Positions 59,778-64,000 of a stretch of DNA of 64,000 bases are shown here, piece by piece (the stretch's first letter is position 1; the number at the start of each line of letters is the position of its first letter). The notes beneath the pieces were generated by a model. The model ran no database searches, had not been told where the DNA came from, and was given only the letters and a program-made list of their open reading frames with translations. This stretch comes from Nageia nagi (lineage: Eukaryota > Pinophyta): positions 53,630,001 to 53,694,000 of the forward strand of contig JBITNC010000001.1 of the NCBI GenBank assembly GCA_050084985.1, written 5' to 3'. Position numbers and translations under genes: made by a program.

Positions 59778-60097
59778 TGTTAGGTCCCTATACATTATTA
59801 TTGTTAGGTCGGCTATGGTTATTATTATTTCCTTACATTATTATTGTTATGTCGGCTAGTGTCCTTTCATTGTAGTGGCACCCCTTGGACTCCTATATAT
59901 ACTAAGGAGGTATTATCATTTGAAGATGTCTATTGTTGTGTAATTGATGTGATGTAAAGGAGGTTGCCCCTCGAAGTGGCTTATTACAAAGGAGGTTGCC
60001 CCCTCGAAGTGGCTTATTACAGATTTTATCTCTTATTCAATGCATTGAGCTCTCTCTTTGGTGATTTTATGCTATTTTGGGAACTTTGTTCATAACA
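59778..60097 (+). repeat. Gag-only element left LTR
   Basis: Contains two inner direct repeats: ACATTATTATTGTTAGGTCG / ACATTATTATTGTTATGTCG (59792 and about 59836), and AAAGGAGGTTGCCCCTCGAA / AAAGGAGGTTGCCCCCTCGA (59956 and 59988), each copy of the second being about 32 bp. Confidence 0.95.
59893..59901 (+). promoter_or_regulatory. TATA box of the gag-only element LTR
   Basis: CTATATATA inside CTCCTATATATACTAAGGAG, whose outer bases (CTCC/GGAG) are complementary. The same text is in the right LTR near 62205. It is the expected place for the promoter of the genomic RNA. Confidence 0.6.
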
Positions 60098-60099
60098 TT

Positions 60100-60111
60100 T
60101 GGTACCAGAGC
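60100..60111 (+). other. Gag-only element primer binding site
   Basis: TGGTACCAGAGC, one base from the tRNA-Met site TGGTATCAGAGC, 2 bp after the LTR. Confidence 0.92.
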
Positions 60112-60879
60112 AGACGATTCTAGGGTTTCAAGGCTCAAACTAGTCATCGTGGAATTTTCGCTACCAATTTTTTTTCGTGAGGATTTAGATTCTGAAATTT
60201 ATTGGGTTTTTAGAAGACATACCGAAGAAGTTACAGTTCAAATTTCAGCATCTACTTCGCTATATTTTTCGAGTTACACTCAGGGGAAGTTAAGGTTTAT
60301 GACTAGTCTCAAAAGCAGGTCGGAAACAGGTGTTCTAGCTAAAAAGGGTATATCTGAAGTTTTACAGCTCTAAAATAGGTGAGACCTATTGGATTCGTTA
60401 GGTTACAGATTGAAGTTTATCTGTTACAATTTTCAAGGTCTAAGAATAAACAGGTAACACAAGGCACTTCGTACAAGTTCACTCTTCTAAAAAATCCAAA
60501 AATCAGCACATCTTGGGAAAATTGCAGTCATTTCCTCTTGGACTATCAGAATTTGACGAAATCTGTGGCATTGAAAAGAAGACATCTGAGGCTACCATAG
60601 GTATAAATTTCAGACTCTAAAGGGCCGAAATTTCATATTTACATCAGTTGGAAGGTTGGATAATAGAATAGTCTCCAAATCACGATTTAAAAAGGTACAA
60701 TTTATTTATTTATTTCTTTAAATTTGCATATATTTTGATTGGAAGGTCTATTTGGGGTGATTCATAAGCTATTGGAAAGAAAATAAAGAGAAGAGTCTTT
60801 TAGTTATAGATGTGTTCTGGCATCTTTAAACATAGGAGCTGTCGTTACTTTGCCAGCACTGCATCCCGAGGAATTGTGG
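60112..60879 (+). other. Leader of the gag-only element
   Basis: Noncoding. Two frames of 98 and 73 codons (60077 and 60379) have no domain and lie in the leader. They are probably not translated as main products, though they could act as upstream ORFs. Confidence 0.6.
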
Positions 60880-61120
60880 TCTCCTACAACGTACTCGCAG
60901 TATATCGCTTAGGCCACTGTTGGATTCTCTCACGTACCTTTGAGTATATAGAGAGGCCATCATGCTCATGCATGTACATGGTATATAGAGAGGTCCTTTA
61001 GGATTCCCTCATGTACAGCGAGTATATTAGCAAGGGCCCTTTTCGAACGGTTGTGCATTAGACAGCACTAGCACAGAATTGAGCTCCCACGTACCTGGCG
61101 TATATAGGGAGACCCCTAGA
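60880..61120 (+). repeat. Five degenerate leader repeats before gag
   Basis: A unit of the form CTC-CACGTACC-n4-GAGTATATAG-GAGGCC occurs near 60885, 60928, 60970, 61006 and 61084. Copies 1 and 5 are also preceded by CAGCACT...GAATTG. In several units the flanking CTCTC and GAGAG are complementary. The block ends about 14 bp before the gag start codon. Confidence 0.7.
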
Positions 61121-61133
61121 ATACTTAGTCAAA

Positions 61134-62060
61134 ATGCCACCGAAAAAAATTGCTACACCAACTAGACCTCTAGAGGGTTCATCCATGACTATAGCAGAAA
61201 GTGAAGACATATTCTTTCGAATATCCCAAGTGGAAGAATTGGTTAAAGAGTGTGTAAAAAAGGGTGATATGGAGGAATTAAAAAGGGATTTGACAAAAGA
61301 GTTGGCGACTAAAATGGATCAATATATGGAAAAGATTTTTCAACTCATACAAAACCCAGAGGGAAAGATTCCTAAAGATGTTGATATGGCCCAGGGTTAT
61401 CAGGAAAATAATGATATTATTCAAGGAGATAAACCCTTCATTAATAAGCCTAATTCAGGAGGATATGCTTCTACTGATGGAAGTAATCAAGCATGGTTCT
61501 CAAGGGGAATCCAAATCCCCAAGATCGACATGAGGAAGTTTGATGGAAGGGACCCCATCACTTGGATATTTCAAATGGAGCACTTTTTTGATCTACACCA
61601 AGTACCAGCATCACAAAAAGTAACTATTGCATCCTTGTATCTAGAGCCTGAGCAGGTTGTATGGTACCAATGGCTTTGTGAACGTAAAAAGGGTTCTATT
61701 ATATCTTGGTCCATTTTTACAGAGGAACTGATAGCCTACCATGAGGATGTTAAGAATAATTCCTTCTTTACTCAATTGATAAATCTAAGGCAAGAAGGTT
61801 CAGTGATGGAGCACATTCAACAATTTCAAAAGTTGAGTCTTAGAGTGAAGGATATACCAGATGATAGATTGTTGGATCTCTTTATGGGAATCTTAAAGGA
61901 TAAAATTCAACATGAGGTGCATCTATTTGAACCAACATCCTTAGAGATGGCTTTCAGGATGGCAAGGAAGGTTGAAAGTAAAAATATGGCAATGGCAGAA
62001 TATTCCACATGGGAAGATGAGAAATTTCTACAGAAGCATCCAGAACTACTAAAATGTTGA
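61134..62060 (+). CDS. gag: Intact gag-like protein of the gag-only LTR element
   Basis: Gag forms the particle that packages element RNA. The frame is 308 codons without a stop. It starts at AAAATGCC and opens MPPKKIATPTRPLEGSS. Residues about 25-75 (ISQVEELVKECVKKGDMEEL, then KRDLTKELATKMDQYMEKIF) predict a coiled coil. Residues about 128-285 are a Ty3/gypsy (chromovirus-style) retrotrans_gag core: IPKIDMRKFDGRDPITWIFQ, then EHFFDLHQVPASQKVTIASL, then QFQKLSLRVKDI. No C-x2-C-x4-H-x4-C knuckle follows. Instead the last 20 residues read EYSTWEDEKFLQKHPELLKC, which resembles the extreme C-terminus of a gypsy pol (T-W-E-D-E-x-F). An in-frame deletion from mid-gag to the end of pol would explain this. 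The gene call is firm. The fusion is inference. Confidence 0.93.
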   Translation: MPPKKIATPTRPLEGSSMTIAESEDIFFRISQVEELVKECVKKGDMEELKRDLTKELATKMDQYMEKIFQLIQNPEGKIPKDVDMAQGYQENNDIIQGDKPFINKPNSGGYASTDGSNQAWFSRGIQIPKIDMRKFDGRDPITWIFQMEHFFDLHQVPASQKVTIASLYLEPEQVVWYQWLCERKKGSIISWSIFTEELIAYHEDVKNNSFFTQLINLRQEGSVMEHIQQFQKLSLRVKDIPDDRLLDLFMGILKDKIQHEVHLFEPTSLEMAFRMARKVESKNMAMAEYSTWEDEKFLQKHPELLKC

Positions 62061-62074
62061 GGACAACATTTTTT

Positions 62075-62088
62075 GAAGGAGAGGGGCA
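62075..62088 (+). other. Gag-only element polypurine tract
   Basis: GAAGGAGAGGGGCA directly before TGTTAGG, 15 bp after the gag stop. Confidence 0.88.
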
Positions 62089-62409
62089 TGTTAGGTCCCT
62101 ATACATTATTATTGTTAGGTCGGCTATGGTTATTATTATTTCCTTACATTATTATTGTTATGTCGGCTAGTGTCCTTTCATTGTAGTGGCACCCCTTGGA
62201 CTCCTATATATACTAAGGAGGTATTATCATTTGAAGATGTCTATTGTTGTGTAATTGATGTGATGTAAAGGAGGTTGCCCCCTCGAAGTGGCTTATTACA
62301 AAGGAGGTTGCCCCCTCGAAGTGGCTTATTACAGATTTTATCTCTTATTCAATGCGTTGAGCTCTCTCTTTGGTGATTTTATGCTATTTTGGGAACTTTG
62401 TTCATAACA
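62089..62409 (+). repeat. Gag-only element right LTR
   Basis: Identical to the left LTR except CCCCCTCG for CCCCTCG in the first 32-bp repeat and GCGTTG for GCATTG near the end. Confidence 0.95.
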
Positions 62410-62414
62410 GAAGA
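62410..62414. repeat. Right target-site duplication of the gag-only element
   Basis: GAAGA, identical to 59773-59777. Confidence 0.92.
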
Positions 62415-63701
62415 GCCCCCAAAATACTTATAAAACCTTATCATTTTCCATGTGAATGAGCAAGAGTTTCAGTAGATCTTGGTGAAGGGGTAATTTACTC
62501 TTGGCCTCCTTGAGCTTTTATATAAACTTCTTAAGAGAAATATAAAGGGAAAAGGGGATATTCACCAATTTTTTCTTGCATATTAAGTTCAGGATAACAA
62601 TGTGGTAAAGAAAATTTTTCCTAAACCTCCCTTCCAACATTAAATAATGCATGATATCTATTAAAATTTTATCTTAAGGTTTAAGCAAGGAATATCATGA
62701 GATATCAAATTAAATCCAACAAAAAGCCTCCTCTTTCTTGAGAAATTTTATCAATTGTGCCACTTGGCTTATAACATCATCAAGATGGCGAAGCTTATAA
62801 CATTAACCTCCAATTGGTTATTTGTTCAAGAATTAGCAACATGAGGAATTATACCTTCATCAAAATCCAAAAACTTCTTGAATAAGTCTAGGAGGCCTAA
62901 CTTCTCCATAAAAGGAATTAATTTTGAGTCAACCTTGAATATTATAGAATCTATAGTCGTTAAACCCCCTCCCATTATGCTCAATTTGTTCTCCTTCCAC
63001 ACTCTTATCCTACAGAAAATGAGATCACATGGTAGTGTTTCACAAGAGAAAAGACTTCATGATGTATGAGATCTCACACAAAAGAGCTAGCTAAGACTTG
63101 TCATTCGAAAGATATCACATGTACCACTTTCATGAATGACTACTTGAATTTCTCTCATTTCCACCTTCTGTAACTCAAAACTATAATTTTTATGCAAAAT
63201 GATATCATGTGATCCTACTTTGAGGTGTGTGTAAAATCATGTGCTCTATTCTATGTATTTTTCAATATTTTATGATAATACAAGCTATCATTTTAGATGA
63301 GCTTAATTCTATCTACCATGTCATTCATTATTATTGCCTATATTTCCCTAATACTCTAATAGGTTATGCTATATCCCTTCACTATTTATTATTAGAATGA
63401 GCTTTTGAAAAAACTTGAAACACCAAATTTTAAGGTCTTGGATTCATACTCCTATTACTTGATTTCCTTCCTAATAAGAATGTTGAATCTCAAAATTATC
63501 CAAATCTCCTAAATGAATATTTTTTTCCATTGCCAACTCTAGTATACTCCAACGTATCTCTGAACCCTCCTTTGCTTCTTTGAATATGTTCATAAAATCA
63601 TCTTCGAAGAGGAACTTTCTAAAGCCTTCATCCCATGCAATTTTGGTTGTTATAGATAAACTCATCCATTTGTAAAGCCTTCCCATTATGTTACTTCCCA
63701 A
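62410..63701 (-). pseudogene. Decayed minus-strand protein remnant, unrecognised, disrupted by the gag-only element
   Basis: 63701 down to 63471 is a 76-codon frame (ITTKIAWDEGFRKFLFEDDF, then ILELAMEKNIHLGDLDNFEI). Further on the minus strand come IFKVDSKLIPFMEKLGLLDL, then FKKFLDFDEGIIPHVANS near 62840-62960, and YLMLEGRFRKNFLYHIVILN, then KLPLHQDLLKLLLIHMENDK near 62440-62650. Stops and frameshifts separate them. The text has a consistent acidic, helical, Leu/Phe-rich character and one orientation over 1.2 kb, so it was once a gene. I have the impression of a large plant family of uncharacterised, transposon-associated proteins but cannot name it. It continues at 59300-59777. Confidence 0.5.
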
Positions 63702-64000
63702 ACTTTATGTATGAAAATTATTTTTACTCAGCATAGACCTTAACATTTATGAACCCTTATCTAGTGTGCTATACCTTGTAATATTGAACTCAAAGGTCCT
63801 TTGTTCCTCTCACTTATTAATGAATACATTAGCTTGTGTATTTAAGTATTACCTTCATCTTTGCACATCAATAAGTAGTCTTTGATGGATAGATGCATAC
63901 CCTCTTCCCAATCTCCCATAATGGCACATACTGGAATAGTTTTTAAAGAAAACCCTTGAACTCTTTGCAACCAAAACATGATAGGTTTGCTTAAAGCATT
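63702..64000. other. No recognisable feature
   Basis: Possibly the upstream part of the minus-strand remnant. Nothing firm. Confidence 0.35.

Larger units (their letters stand above)
59778..62409 (+). mobile_element. Young gag-only LTR retrotransposon (TR-GAG-like), 2632 bp
   Basis: LTRs of 320 and 321 bp differ only by one A/G substitution and one C indel by my reading. They are flanked by perfect GAAGA duplications, begin TGTTAGG and end CATAACA. TGGTACCAGAGC is the primer site and GAAGGAGAGGGGCA the polypurine tract. The interior holds about 1 kb of leader and one intact 308-codon gag-like ORF, with no protease, RT, RNase H or integrase. The gag style and lack of pol match the non-autonomous TR-GAG class described in plants. 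It must rely on an autonomous gypsy partner for RT and integrase. It is by far the youngest element in the window. Confidence 0.95.

Noticed and set aside
60077-60373. 98-codon plus-strand frame overlapping the LTR end and primer site
   Set aside because: It spans the primer binding site and leader and has no domain. The main ORF starts at 61134. At most an upstream ORF.
62878-63069. 63-codon plus-strand frame
   Set aside because: Shadow of the minus-strand protein remnant at the same place.

Overview
This is AT-rich nuclear DNA from a seed plant, probably a gymnosperm. The evidence is several generations of Ty1/copia and Ty3/gypsy LTR retrotransposons, a plant-type hAT transposon, a DYW-class PPR pseudogene, an orphan exon of a SMUBP-2-like helicase and plant-type telomere-like repeats (CCCTAAA). 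The gymnosperm call is inference from the style of the PPR and gag proteins. I see no intact cellular gene, no tRNA or rRNA gene and no prokaryotic feature. The only long intact reading frame is a gag-like gene of a very young retroelement.

Layout: 1-429 minus-strand gypsy gag-like scrap. 4306-9518 a degenerate copia element, followed without a break by a second primer-binding site and gag start (9519-10007), so it is a tandem LTR-internal-LTR-internal' structure. 10030-11760 degenerate repeats. 12600-14770 a gypsy gag/protease remnant. 14790-21590 mostly repeats, including a 1 kb degenerate CCCTAAA-like array (18140-19193). 21598-23088 and 30632-31855 two halves of a plus-strand gypsy element, split by a complete but dead minus-strand Tat-lineage gypsy element (23089-30631).

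33790-41400 is a patchwork of gene fragments: PPR repeats, an orphan helicase exon (35873-36134), three tandem copies of a DYW tail plus 3' flank (the second split by a 3.2 kb hAT element, about 37322-40530) and a PPR E-type domain. 41843-43720 is a copia remnant. 45821-46305 is a solo LTR with a 5-bp target duplication. 48135-56215 is a complete but inactivated copia element with perfect ATAAG target duplications, a GC-rich hairpin minisatellite and an antisense CACTA-like ORF in its long leader.

59778-62409 is the most notable feature. It is a 2.6 kb LTR element with nearly identical LTRs (one substitution and one indel seen), perfect GAAGA target duplications, a tRNA-Met-type primer site, a polypurine tract and one intact 308-codon gag-like ORF. 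That ORF has no zinc knuckle, protease, RT or integrase, and its C-terminus looks like the last residues of a gypsy pol. It resembles the gag-only TR-GAG class and inserted into an older, degenerate minus-strand coding remnant. The elements do not act together. The window records successive insertions, with ages ranked by LTR divergence: oldest copia-1, then copia-3, youngest the gag-only element.
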